A stretch of DNA of 64,000 nt from an uncultured Pseudomonadales bacterium (lineage in GTDB: Bacteria > Pseudomonadota > Gammaproteobacteria > Pseudomonadales > Cellvibrionaceae): the NCBI GenBank assembly GCA_947488935.1, contig CANLBN010000005.1, positions 144,675 through 208,674 on the forward strand. Reading direction: 5' to 3'. The translations under genes and the position numbers were made by a program. Of the stretch, positions 29,946 through 38,125 are shown one piece after another. The first letter of the stretch is position 1. Each line of letters opens with the position of its first letter. Under the pieces are notes generated by a model, which saw nothing but the letters and a program-made list of their open reading frames with translations, did not search any database and had not been told where the DNA came from.

Positions 29946-30058
29946 CATTTAGTGCTTTTAGAGCTAATTTAAATTGTAGTGTCTCTAGCCTTTGCTCTAT
30001 AAGTCTCATAAATAGGAATACTGGTAGAGTGGGTTTTCAGCGTCACTTCAGACATTAG
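29933..30058 (+). pseudogene. Orphan fragment of an RHS C-terminal tip
   Basis: The last 30 or so codons read NCSVSSLCSISL...FQRHFRH and then stop. They align with the end of the main RHS protein, NCSYSSGRCAVTI...FQRNTR. Similarity begins right after REP-like copy b. Like the full-length gene, the fragment is followed after a few bases by an immunity-like gene. It is too short to be functional and looks like the remnant of a displaced or replaced toxin tip. The comparison was made by eye over a short stretch. Confidence 0.6.
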
Positions 30059-30066
30059 GTGGAATT

Positions 30067-30497
30067 ATGATTAAAAAATATTTAAATTATTTAGTTGTTT
30101 CTTTATTGTGTGTCTTTTTTTTGTGGCAGGTTTTTTTATTAACTATAAGTCTTCATCCTACTTTAGAGAGAAAGTTTATAACCTTGAAAAAGAAATAGTG
30201 CTTACAGAAAGAAGAAGTGCTATATACTATATGGCAGTGTTAAACGGAATTAGAAAAGAGGCTATAAACCCATCTATCAGTACTTTAGAGATTCAATTGA
30301 AGGGTGTTTTCGAAAAAGAAATATTTTATAGGCGAAATGATTTTGTAGCAGAGCATGGCTTTCTTGATATCTATTTTGTTTTGTTTGATAAGGCAAAAAA
30401 GTATCAAGAGGTGTACTGTAAGAGTGATTGTTTGATAAGTGAAGACTTAAATCAACAGGTAGAATTGCTAAGAAAAAAATATAGGTATCAGGTCTAA
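30067..30497 (+). pseudogene. Frameshifted paralogue of the candidate immunity gene
   Basis: The ATG at 30067 after a GGTGGA ribosome-binding site opens MIKKYLNYLVVSLLCVFF, which matches the start of the 28768 gene. The reading frame then shifts at a run of eight T (30115-30122). Nine T would restore a continuous 143-residue protein, VAGFFINYK...LLRKKYRYQV, colinear with the 145-residue paralogue, including STLEIQLKGVFEKE against KILEVQLKGILEKE. It is either a true frameshift, a slippage-controlled gene, or a homopolymer sequencing error. The stop codon TAA lies inside REP-like copy c. Confidence 0.7.
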
Positions 30498-30526
30498 TGA
30501 GATGATCCTTGGAATCATTAGACCTG
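30489..30526. repeat. REP-like inverted repeat, copy c
   Basis: CAGGTCTAATGA (30489-30500) and TCATTAGACCTG (30515-30526) are perfect 12-bp arms. The left arm supplies the stop codon of the preceding frameshifted gene. Confidence 0.8.
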
Positions 30527-30641
30527 CCCCTGTTGTCTTGGATTTAGGCTGCAAATAGAAGCAAGTATTGGCCGAAGTGCAAATTTCCTAGGTCGTGGTG
30601 GAGATAGAAAGTAAAAAGCGTATAGAGATGGTTTGAAGAGT

Positions 30642-30706
30642 CAATGAGTTTGACCCCATTGATTTTAATTTTATTCATTGTGAAATCAATAGGGTCAGAG
30701 TCATTG
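30642..30706. repeat. REP-like long hairpin, copy d
   Basis: A 24-base arm at 30642-30665 (CAATGAGTTTGACCCC...) and its reverse complement at 30683-30706 differ at only three positions, around a 17-base AT-rich loop. The TTTGACCCC core links it to the other REP-like copies, though it is more diverged. Confidence 0.8.
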
Positions 30707-30734
30707 ATTGCTGGTGAGTAAGGGTTTTTTTGTG

Positions 30735-30986
30735 ATGACTAAAAAAATATTGCTGAGTGCGGTTATATTGTCAGGGTTAACAACTTTTTCGTTGATTTTA
30801 TATGTTCTGAATTCGCCTGTTGATCGTGTGGATGTATCAGGGTTTGAAAAAGAAGAGCAAAGTTTGTTAGAGAAATACCCTCCAAGTAAGGCTTTAACAC
30901 TTGAAGAGCTAAATTTAATGGATGCAGAAGTTGAAGCTTTGATTTCTAAAAAAATAGAAAGGTTAAAGCAACAGAAAGGTCAGTGA
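30735..30986 (+). CDS. Small membrane-anchored hypothetical protein
   Basis: The 83-residue product has one N-terminal hydrophobic helix (ILLSAVILSGLTTFSLILYVL) and a short charged, helical tail. I chose the ATG at 30735, with AAGGG about 10 bases upstream, over in-frame TTG and GTG codons further 5'. It lies behind hairpin copy d and a 24-codon open tail (30540-30614), mirroring the other small modules of this region. It may be an orphan immunity protein; no family is recognised. Confidence 0.55.
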   Translation: MTKKILLSAVILSGLTTFSLILYVLNSPVDRVDVSGFEKEEQSLLEKYPPSKALTLEELNLMDAEVEALISKKIERLKQQKGQ

Positions 30987-31078
30987 GCGCCCGCATTGAT
31001 CTCCACAACTACTTAATCGGTTAAGCCTCAAGCTCGAGCTATAAATAAAACGGGCCAATTGTGACAGGCCTGCTTTGG

Positions 31079-31105
31079 GTCTGGGTAATTAAGCCCGGAC
31101 TTTTT
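31079..31105 (+). terminator. Rho-independent terminator
   Basis: GTCTGGG pairs with CCCGGAC, with one G-T pair, around an 8-base loop, and five T follow. It closes the run of small ORFs behind the RHS gene. Confidence 0.75.
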
Positions 31106-31168
31106 ATGTCACATACATTCAATTTTGGATTTAATAATAATTTATAATTTTACTATTATGGAGAAAAA

Positions 31169-32161
31169 ATGAAGTCGATATATAAGTTTGGAAAGGTAGT
31201 TTCAGTTTTAGTATGTGTAGGTTTTTTAGCGTCTTGTGTAGCCCCTACGTTTAATATGCCCGTTAAAAAGCCTGCTGCATCTAGTCTCAAGTACGATGTG
31301 GCTTCTGATCAATCGAATCAAATTTCGATGGTCGATTCTCGCCCTGCAGAGTCGTCATTTAGCGAAGGGGTTCTTAATTTTGATATTAAAGTTGGGGGTG
31401 AAAAAATAAATGAGGTGGAGTTTTTATCTGCTGCAATTATAGAGGAGCTAAAGAGCCGCGGTTCGCTTGTGTCTCTTGCGCCAGAATCTCAAGGCGATGT
31501 AACGCTTGATGTTTCAACGTTAAAGATCGTTAATCATCGCGTTAATGCTTATTCCCCGCTTGTTACCTTTACACAGTTCTCTGGAGATTTTGTAGTTGAT
31601 GGTAAGGTTAAGCGAATAGTGAGTTTTATTAAACGCGGTAAGGTGCCAATATGGGTGATCAACGAAAAAGGCATTGTTGATAACGTATTTAATCAGCCGC
31701 TTAGCTTGCTTGCGCAAGATGTTGCTACGCGTATTACACAAAATCTAGATAACAATAAAATATCCGATGCAACAGTTGATGCGCTTGTTGCAGAGGCTAG
31801 TAATAACGCTAATAAGGACCCCTTGCGTTATATGAAGGTTTACCAGCTCGGGTTTGGTAATAATGAGTCTGCTATTCCTCACTTGGTTAAGCTTATTGAT
31901 AACCCTCATGAATACGTTCGCTTAGCGGCAATATCATCTTTAGGCTTGCTAAAAGCTGAGTCAGAAGTAGAGCGCCTTACACAAGTATTTAATAGCGCAA
32001 AACTATGGCAAGATCGTGGCATGGCTCTTAAAGCATTGGCTGACTTAGACACTGCTGAGAGTAAAAAGGTTGTAGACGCCGAGTGGGAGCGCATTGCATC
32101 TCTTAAAGCGCTTAATAAATCAGCTAAATGGAATAAAGAGATACTATCTCTCTATCGATAG
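31169..32161 (+). CDS. HEAT-repeat lipoprotein
   Basis: The 330-residue protein starts with a lipoprotein signal ending in GFLASC, so it is probably lipidated and attached to a membrane in the periplasm. Residues of about 40-200 are mixed alpha/beta. From about 205 the chain turns into HEAT-like helical repeats (AIPHLVKLIDNPHEYVRLAAISSLGLLKAESEVERL). TATGGAGA gives a good ribosome-binding site. HEAT repeats usually mediate protein binding. It is not obviously linked to the RHS modules upstream, and its function is unknown. Confidence 0.75.
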   Translation: MKSIYKFGKVVSVLVCVGFLASCVAPTFNMPVKKPAASSLKYDVASDQSNQISMVDSRPAESSFSEGVLNFDIKVGGEKINEVEFLSAAIIEELKSRGSLVSLAPESQGDVTLDVSTLKIVNHRVNAYSPLVTFTQFSGDFVVDGKVKRIVSFIKRGKVPIWVINEKGIVDNVFNQPLSLLAQDVATRITQNLDNNKISDATVDALVAEASNNANKDPLRYMKVYQLGFGNNESAIPHLVKLIDNPHEYVRLAAISSLGLLKAESEVERLTQVFNSAKLWQDRGMALKALADLDTAESKKVVDAEWERIASLKALNKSAKWNKEILSLYR

Positions 32162-32192
32162 TTAATAGGATTAGATTAAAGAAGCCACAAAA

Positions 32193-32223
32193 ATAACGGG
32201 GTCATCTCATTAGACCTCGTTAT
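32193..32223. repeat. REP-like inverted repeat, copy e
   Basis: ATAACGGGGTC (32193-32203) and GACCTCGTTAT (32213-32223) are 11-base arms with one G-T pair. The first 19 bases are the exact reverse complement of copy b. Confidence 0.8.
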
Positions 32224-32262
32224 CCAGTTTGGTATTTAAAACAGCAGGCCTCTATCACACTA

Positions 32263-33060
32263 TTATTTTTGCTCTACCGTTTCAATTCGGCGGTTCTGTG
32301 CTCTACCCGAGTCCACATTATTAGTAGTAATTGGTGCTATATCAGCCACTCCTACTGGCTTTATTCCCTCAGTACTAATTTGATGATTATTGCTAAGCGA
32401 CTCGGCCACTATCTTTGCGTGCCAGCTCGATAGCGATAAATTATGTTCATAACTTCCCTTGCTATCTGTATGACCGACAATATAAACCTGTAACTCTGGT
32501 TTGCTTTGCAAAAATTCAGCTATCAGCTTTATTGCTGTGTCAGACTCTTTCCTAATGGTCGCCTTATCAGTATCAAAAATAACACCCGACATAACCACTC
32601 TTCCATCATTTTTCATGGACTGCTGGATATAGTCTGGATCAAGCATCACTAATCCTGTCGTTACCGACTCTTCTTCAATAATATTCAGAGAGATCTCTAC
32701 GGGCCGTTACCCGTAGATTTCTTTTTTGATAAGTAAATTAATATAGGTGTTTTCTGTCCCTCTTTTTAGTACACCATTCTAAAACCGGAAGTTAGAATAC
32801 CTAGCAATAGTATTCTAGGGATCTATTTTTAGGTAGTTACTACTACGAGGAGGGTTACCTATAAGTTTAGGAATAAAATTTCGCTCAACTTTTTCTATGC
32901 TTTCTGTATTAGTTTCGGTTTCATAAATAATTGTATAAATTTCACCATCTAGGGCACGCGTTGCTATATGTTTATCGGGATTAGTAGGCGCTGTAGCTAA
33001 AGCATATTTATTAAACTGCCTAAAGGTAACATATAAGAGAAAAGTAAAATGTGCAGTGTG
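32263..33060 (-). pseudogene. Decayed OmpA-family gene
   Basis: The last 128 codons are an intact OmpA/MotB C-terminal peptidoglycan-binding domain (VIFDTDKATI, VYIVGHTDSKGSYEHN, SGRAQNRRIE). Upstream the same reading frame continues as clear protein (NKYALATAPTNPDKHIATRA; VEISLNIIEEESVTTG) but is cut by TAG at 32815-32817, TAG near 32785 and TAA at 32707-32709. Beyond about 33060 it dissolves into stops, with no start or signal peptide left. No frameshift is needed to link the pieces, so decay is recent. It resembles OmpA-like proteins with an N-terminal domain such as DUF4892. The surviving C-terminal ORF alone lacks any export signal. Confidence 0.75.
32696..32717. repeat. Short palindrome TCTACGGG-n6-CCCGTAGA
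   Basis: Eight-base arms surround CCGTTA. In the decayed OmpA gene the loop supplies the in-frame TAA. Its sequence resembles the TACGGCC palindromes near 50.4-50.5 kb. Confidence 0.6.
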
Positions 33061-33218
33061 TTGTATCTTTTAAAAATTACTATAAATAAAGATATATTAT
33101 GATAATCAAGGCAATGCTAATGCTTTTAGAACCAAGAAATAATTAAAAGGATACAGATTTAACCTGCCCCCCGTTACTTTTCTAAAGCAATATTTTACAG
33201 TAAGGCTTTGACGCTTTC

Positions 33219-33310
33219 TTAAAATAAAAATACCTTAAATCTTAAAATTAAATCTCTTTATTTTTTCACTATAAAGAGATACACATTGTTATACTTGATT
33301 TTGCCTTGCT
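33219..33310 (+). repeat. Left copy of a segment duplicated upstream of the TSUP gene
   Basis: TTAAAATAAAAATACCTTA (33219-33237) and a 24-base match (33263-33286; CACTATAAAGAGATACACAT at its end) recur at 36085-36103 and 36129-36152. The internal spacing is the same in both copies, 44 bases from start to start. The similarity runs on into the first codons of the TSUP gene, where this copy has ATA in place of ATG. It looks like a degenerated copy of the TSUP promoter and gene start. Confidence 0.8.
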
Positions 33311-33398
33311 GTCAATTTTATTTGTGAACTGGTACTGCGTCCTCGCGAAAAAATAGTGTTTATATAGCGCTCTGTCAATTTTGCTTAGGTTTATAAAA

Positions 33399-35795
33399 AT
33401 GATCAACTATCACTTTAGAATACTATTATTTTGTATTTTTTTTCCCGTTTTATCTTATGCAAACCCCGCATTTGTGAATACGGGCATTGTAATAGAGGCT
33501 GAGTCTGTCTCACCAAGAGGATACTGGAAGCAGCACACCTATCTTGAGGAAACACCGGCAAGAGAAACGTGGCGAACAGGTCTACTGTTTGACCCACCTA
33601 AAAGTTTTCTGAATGGTCCCGTTAACGCGCAGACCTTAACTTATAGATTTAAAACTAAAGAAGCAGCGACTTACCGTCTTGCACTTTTTATGGCGCGAGA
33701 TAAGAGTAAGTTCTCCAAAGATGATCCAGGTGGTTCGGGTAATTGGGGTGATCAACGCAACAATGATGTCTATTTGAAACTCATTGAAGCGAACACCAAT
33801 AAAACGATATACGGCCCCACGAGACTTTTCTTCGGTGGCAGGAAAGACCTAAATGACAGATTGGTCTGGGGCAATCATTATGACAACAAAAATGGCGGTA
33901 AAGACGGATGGAAAAGTAGCACGCGTGCCGAACATGCACTGAAAGCTAATACAGAATATAAACTAGAAGTCACTGGCCGAGGTGATGGCGTGATTGTCGA
34001 TAAGATAACCGTGAGAAGCAATGCACACTTGCAAGCGACAGCGCAACACAGCAAGGTAGTGGGTCAACAACTTCCTAAGCTTCCGAAGGTGTCTGTTAAG
34101 ACGGCTGACCTAGACCAGTACCACGCCATGAAGGAGTGGAGTAGAGCAGGTGTCGAAGGCGGTATACCCAATAATTTGCAAGTTAAGAAGACTATCAACC
34201 CTGGCAGCAATATCCAAGCTGCGATCGATGAAGTTGCCAACGCCGGTGGTGGCGTTGTATTACTCAGAAATGGAGTATACAAACTCAGCGGCAATACGCG
34301 TATCAATATGAAGAGTAAGGTTGTGTTAAGAGGTGAAAGCCGTGAAGGGGTTCGCATCGAATCGCGACTTTCTGACGGCGTCGCCATCTTGTTTAATAAC
34401 GTGCAGAATGCTGGTGTTGAGAACTTAACCTACCAGTTTTACTTCGGTAATAGCGATCCTCAGCACGATAAGTATACTAATAGTGAAGGTGCTTCAAAAG
34501 TAACCAGTATTCAGATAAATACAAACTCCAAAAATAATTGGGTTAAAAATTCTAATATTATCAATTCCGGCCTCCATCCTATTGTCGCTGAAGGTGAGCA
34601 CAACACCTTTACTGGTAACTATGTCGATGGTTCATATAACAAATCCGGTGGTTCTGGTTATTACAATATTCGGCGCGGAAAACGTAACTTAGTTAAAGGC
34701 GAAACAATTAAGAACCTCAGACACCTAGGTATTCTTACGCGAGGCGCTGCTTATAATGTGATTGTAGATAACTTCATCGCGACTGATGTTAATTTCCATA
34801 CGGGTGACGTTGGCCATAATTTGGTTGAGGGTAATAGTGTCTCTCTGCCTAAACATCACGGATGGTCGTTGTTCGGTACTGGTCATCCAGCCTTTACCCA
34901 TATGACCCCAGGCGATGGCAACCTTGTTGTAAACAATCACAGCTACCACGAGAGAAACAACAACTCGATTAATTCGATCCCCAATGTGGTGTATATGTTT
35001 GAGGGCTATTTGGAACCTGTGCCTACCGCTATAAAAGTACCTAAAGAAGGTCGTTTTTACGTGCCTGCGTGGCCCGATGGCGTATCTACGGTGCCCGATA
35101 GCACACCTGCGGAGCCCGATGGAGTACAAAATCAGATCAGCTTTACGAATCCAACACCCAAAGATAAAGCAATATTAAATGTAGGTTCCAATATAGATAT
35201 AGAAGTGGTCATCGAAACACAAGGTGATATTCAGTCAGTGATGCTCTACCGAAATAACGTATTTGTTAGACAGGAACTTCTAGAGCCTTATGAGTGGAGT
35301 TCAAGCAAGGATTCATCGCTGAAAAACTTAGCCGAGGGCAGCTATGAATTTCGTGCAGAAGCGACGCTTACTGACGGAACATCTCTTAGTGAGAGCTTCA
35401 CTGTTGTTGTCGGTAATACAAGTCAACTGAATAAAAGAATTGAAGCCGAGAGCTTTGATGCACAATCAGGGATTCAGATTGTTCAGGGCAAAAAGGTCGG
35501 TTTTGTTAACAGCGGCGACTGGATACGTTTTAACGATATGAGCATTACACAAGCATCGTCCTTTACCGTAAATGCTGCAACTCCAACCGCAGGAGGAACC
35601 CTAGAAGTACGCTCCAATTCGGCGACTGGTCCGCTTCTGGGCAGCGTGGAGATCACCAATACGTCTGGTTGGGATAATTTTGTGACATTTTCTACCAGTA
35701 TTGCCCCTGTCTCTGAAAACACGGATATTTTCTTAGTGTTTAAAAGAGATAGAGCGGGTTACTTGTTTGATATTGATTATTTTCAGTTTGATTAA
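33399..35795 (+). CDS. Secreted beta-helix polysaccharide-active protein with CBM6-like module
   Basis: A 798-residue secreted protein. The signal peptide (ILLFCIFFPVLSYA) is followed by a carbohydrate-binding-like beta-sandwich (about 30-190) and a right-handed beta-helix of the pectate-lyase type (about 255-530: INPGSNIQAAIDEVANAGGG, NNWVKNSNIINSGL, NYVDGSYNKSGG). An Ig-like domain follows (about 570-655: PTPKDKAILNVGSNIDIEVV) and then a C-terminal CBM6-like module (about 665-798: IEAESFDAQSG, GDWIRFNDM, FDIDYFQF). It probably degrades an extracellular polysaccharide as a lyase or hydrolase, but the substrate cannot be named. The ATG at 33399 fits the signal peptide. The gene lies alone between two copies of a duplicated segment. 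Confidence 0.82.
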   Translation: MINYHFRILLFCIFFPVLSYANPAFVNTGIVIEAESVSPRGYWKQHTYLEETPARETWRTGLLFDPPKSFLNGPVNAQTLTYRFKTKEAATYRLALFMARDKSKFSKDDPGGSGNWGDQRNNDVYLKLIEANTNKTIYGPTRLFFGGRKDLNDRLVWGNHYDNKNGGKDGWKSSTRAEHALKANTEYKLEVTGRGDGVIVDKITVRSNAHLQATAQHSKVVGQQLPKLPKVSVKTADLDQYHAMKEWSRAGVEGGIPNNLQVKKTINPGSNIQAAIDEVANAGGGVVLLRNGVYKLSGNTRINMKSKVVLRGESREGVRIESRLSDGVAILFNNVQNAGVENLTYQFYFGNSDPQHDKYTNSEGASKVTSIQINTNSKNNWVKNSNIINSGLHPIVAEGEHNTFTGNYVDGSYNKSGGSGYYNIRRGKRNLVKGETIKNLRHLGILTRGAAYNVIVDNFIATDVNFHTGDVGHNLVEGNSVSLPKHHGWSLFGTGHPAFTHMTPGDGNLVVNNHSYHERNNNSINSIPNVVYMFEGYLEPVPTAIKVPKEGRFYVPAWPDGVSTVPDSTPAEPDGVQNQISFTNPTPKDKAILNVGSNIDIEVVIETQGDIQSVMLYRNNVFVRQELLEPYEWSSSKDSSLKNLAEGSYEFRAEATLTDGTSLSESFTVVVGNTSQLNKRIEAESFDAQSGIQIVQGKKVGFVNSGDWIRFNDMSITQASSFTVNAATPTAGGTLEVRSNSATGPLLGSVEITNTSGWDNFVTFSTSIAPVSENTDIFLVFKRDRAGYLFDIDYFQFD

Positions 35796-35911
35796 CTAGC
35801 GGACTGTAAGTTGATGATAAGAAGCAGATTCTTCTTGGACGATCGAGGTTCTGGCGATATAGTACGTTTAGCTATGATTGTAACCAAGGGATGCAATTGA
35901 TGGACAGGCAC

Positions 35912-35942
35912 CCCGCCATTATTATGTATCGATAATGGCGGG
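35912..35942. terminator. Strong inverted repeat downstream of the beta-helix gene
   Basis: CCCGCCATTAT and ATAATGGCGGG are perfect 11-base arms around a 9-base loop. There is no T-run, so it could be a transcript-stabilising hairpin or a factor-assisted terminator. Confidence 0.55.
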
Positions 35943-36084
35943 CGCTTAGGTGATAATACTGGTGGGTGTCTATAAAGAATAAATAATCTAGGCCAAATAA
36001 AAAATAAAAAGAAACACAACTTTTAAGCTCAAACAGCTTGCCCTATACCAAGGCAGAGGCTTTAGGGAAAAGGTTAACATTTTG

Positions 36085-36176
36085 TTAAAATAAAAATACC
36101 TTACTTCCGAATATTAACAACCTGCATGTTTTCACTATAAAGAGATACACATCGTCATGCTCGCCCTTGTCTTATT
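36085..36176 (+). repeat. Right copy of the duplicated segment (promoter and start of the TSUP gene)
   Basis: This copy is the intact counterpart of 33219-33310 and contains the ATG of the TSUP gene at 36157. The two copies bracket about 2.85 kb that includes the beta-helix enzyme gene. Confidence 0.8.
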
Positions 36177-36897
36177 GTCCATTGCTGCCTTTTTAGCAGG
36201 TACGCTAAACTCGATCGCAGGAGGGGGGAGTTTTCTCACTTTTCCTGCCTTGGTATTTGTTGGTGTTCCTCCAATATCGGCCAATGCCACCAGTGCCGTT
36301 GCGGTTTTTCCTGGGTATTTGAGCGGCGCTTTTGGTTTTATAAAAGAGCTTAAAGCTTTTGGGCTCCAATCACTGTTAGCCTTGACCTTGTTGGCAGTTA
36401 TTGGAGGCATTGCCGGTGCGCTTTTATTATTGGTAACACCAAGTGATGTTTTTAAAACTGTTGTCCCCTATTTATTATTATTCGCAACGGGTCTGTTTGC
36501 CTTTGGAGATAAAATTACTACCTACCTTGAGGCAAAAGGTAAAGAGCAAAAGTCCGACAATTGGTTTTTAACACTGCTTGTTACCACATACGGGGGGTAC
36601 TTTAACGGTGGTTTAGGGATTGTACTGCTTGCTCTATTTTCGGCGCTTGGCTATCGCGATATTCATTTAATGAATGGCCTTAAAAATCTTTTATCGTTTA
36701 TTCTTTCTGCCGCGTCAATTGTTACTTTTGCCATTGCAGGGATTGTGGACTGGAACTGGGCGATCATTATGATGGTAGCGGCAACCTTAGGCGGTTATTT
36801 TGGCGCTGTCATTGCTCGCAAAATGTCAAAAAAGGTTATTCGTATACTTATTGTTATTGTCGGCCTGTCGATGTCGATAGCGTTCTATTTTATTTAA
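36157..36897 (+). CDS. TSUP (TauE/SafE) family membrane transporter
   Basis: The 246-residue protein has about eight membrane helices and the family N-terminal motif GTLNSIAGGGSFLTFPALV, with a related half near YGGYFNGGLGIVLLALFSALG. TSUP proteins move sulfite, sulfonates or other small organic anions, usually outward. The substrate here is unknown. It ends 55 bases from the convergent moaA gene. Its promoter region is duplicated at 33.2 kb. Confidence 0.88.
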   Translation: MLALVLLSIAAFLAGTLNSIAGGGSFLTFPALVFVGVPPISANATSAVAVFPGYLSGAFGFIKELKAFGLQSLLALTLLAVIGGIAGALLLLVTPSDVFKTVVPYLLLFATGLFAFGDKITTYLEAKGKEQKSDNWFLTLLVTTYGGYFNGGLGIVLLALFSALGYRDIHLMNGLKNLLSFILSAASIVTFAIAGIVDWNWAIIMMVAATLGGYFGAVIARKMSKKVIRILIVIVGLSMSIAFYFI

Positions 36898-36951
36898 GGG
36901 CTTTTAATAAAGAGCTTCGAATAAATCGTGATGTTTTTACGTTAGTTAAAA

Positions 36952-37977
36952 CTACCCGCCCGTTGTATTCATAAACCGTAAAATTTCAGGCTCGTCCGAT
37001 AACTCAAAGTAATGGCGCTCGGGCTTTATGCCCATGGCATCGATAATGGTTTGTTTTAAGCGTTGGGTATCTTTGGGGTAGTTGCGTACAACGGCTTTTA
37101 AATCTACCGAGTGTTCGTTACCCAAGCACAGGAGTAGCTGCCCAGTGGCGGTAAGTCGTACACGGTTGCAGGTAGAGCAAAAGTTATCGCTATGGGGTGA
37201 GATAAAACCAACGCGTGATTGTGTTGGTGTGGCTGTAGCGACATCTGAGTCGATAGAACTCTTTTGCGCAATAGCCCAATATTTTGAAGGGCCTGCGTTG
37301 CTGTTGTCGGTCTCTAATTTGGTGAGTTGGTATTTTTCTTCAATAATTTTACGTAGCTCTTCGCTACTAATAAACTCTTCATCGCGGGCGTGTTCTGCAA
37401 TAGCGCCTAGCGGCATTTCTTCGATAAAGCTGATATCAATTTTTTTAGTAACGGCATAATCAACAAGAGCGGTAACTTCGTCTACATTGCGATTTTTAAG
37501 TACCACACTATTAAGTTTTACTTTTAGCCCGGCATCAATCGCGCTGTCGATACCTGCTAATACATGGTCTAAATTGCCTGTACGTGTCAGCTCTTTAAAT
37601 AGCGCTTTGTCGAGGCTATCGAGGCTGATATTAATGCGTTTAACACCAGCTTTTACAAGTTTGTCGGCATATTTGGGTAGTTGCGAGCCATTGGTGGTAA
37701 GGGTGAGCTCATCGAGGCCTTGTAGCTGGCCAAGGCTTGCAAATAATTGGTCGATATCACGGCGAACCAGCGGTTCACCACCAGTAACGCGCACTTTGTT
37801 AACGCCTAGCTCAACAAAGGCACGGGTAATATCGTTGAGTTCTTCGAGGGTAAGCAGTTGCTCTCTGGGTACAAACTGCATTTCTTCGGCCATGCAATAA
37901 ACACAGCGAAAGTCACAGCGATCGGTAACAGAGACACGAAGGTATTTAACAGTGCGATTAAATTGGTCTTGCAACAT
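36952..37977 (-). CDS. moaA: GTP 3',8-cyclase MoaA (molybdenum cofactor synthesis)
   Basis: MoaA is the radical-SAM enzyme that converts GTP to 3',8-cyclo-7,8-dihydro-GTP at the start of molybdopterin synthesis. The N-terminal cluster motif is TDRCDFRCVYC (Cys 21, 25, 28) and the C-terminal GTP-binding cluster is FCSTCNRVRLTATGQLLLC. The chain ends in the conserved Gly-Gly. I chose the ATG at 37977 (341 residues), which matches homologues; a TTG at 38004 would add nine residues. It sits downstream of the molybdenum enzyme NasA on the same strand, so it probably supports nitrate reductase maturation. Confidence 0.94.
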   Translation of the reverse strand: MLQDQFNRTVKYLRVSVTDRCDFRCVYCMAEEMQFVPREQLLTLEELNDITRAFVELGVNKVRVTGGEPLVRRDIDQLFASLGQLQGLDELTLTTNGSQLPKYADKLVKAGVKRINISLDSLDKALFKELTRTGNLDHVLAGIDSAIDAGLKVKLNSVVLKNRNVDEVTALVDYAVTKKIDISFIEEMPLGAIAEHARDEEFISSEELRKIIEEKYQLTKLETDNSNAGPSKYWAIAQKSSIDSDVATATPTQSRVGFISPHSDNFCSTCNRVRLTATGQLLLCLGNEHSVDLKAVVRNYPKDTQRLKQTIIDAMGIKPERHYFELSDEPEILRFMNTTGG

Positions 37978-38125
37978 ATATCTATCTAAACGATTGGGGC
38001 GCAAGGCTTTAAGCCCGTATGCCGTTCACCTTAAGACAAATAATAAGGTAAATGGTTGCCCAAGCGTGTTTTAGTACTAGGGCTATTGGTATTGCGCCGT
38101 TAACAGCCCTGTAGTGTACTCCTGA

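Noticed and set aside
23239..32817. Possible recoding of UAG as glutamine, because TAG replaces CAG in the RHS gene and TAG codons interrupt the OmpA-like frame.
   Set aside because: RF1 is intact, several good genes here end in TAG (for example prmC and the twin-receiver gene), and the OmpA-like frame also has a TAA and has lost its 5' end. Mutation and decay explain the data better.
28768..33060. Prophage or insertion sequence remnant in the gene-poor region.
   Set aside because: No transposase, integrase or phage structural gene is recognisable; the region is better explained by RHS-associated modules and short repeats.
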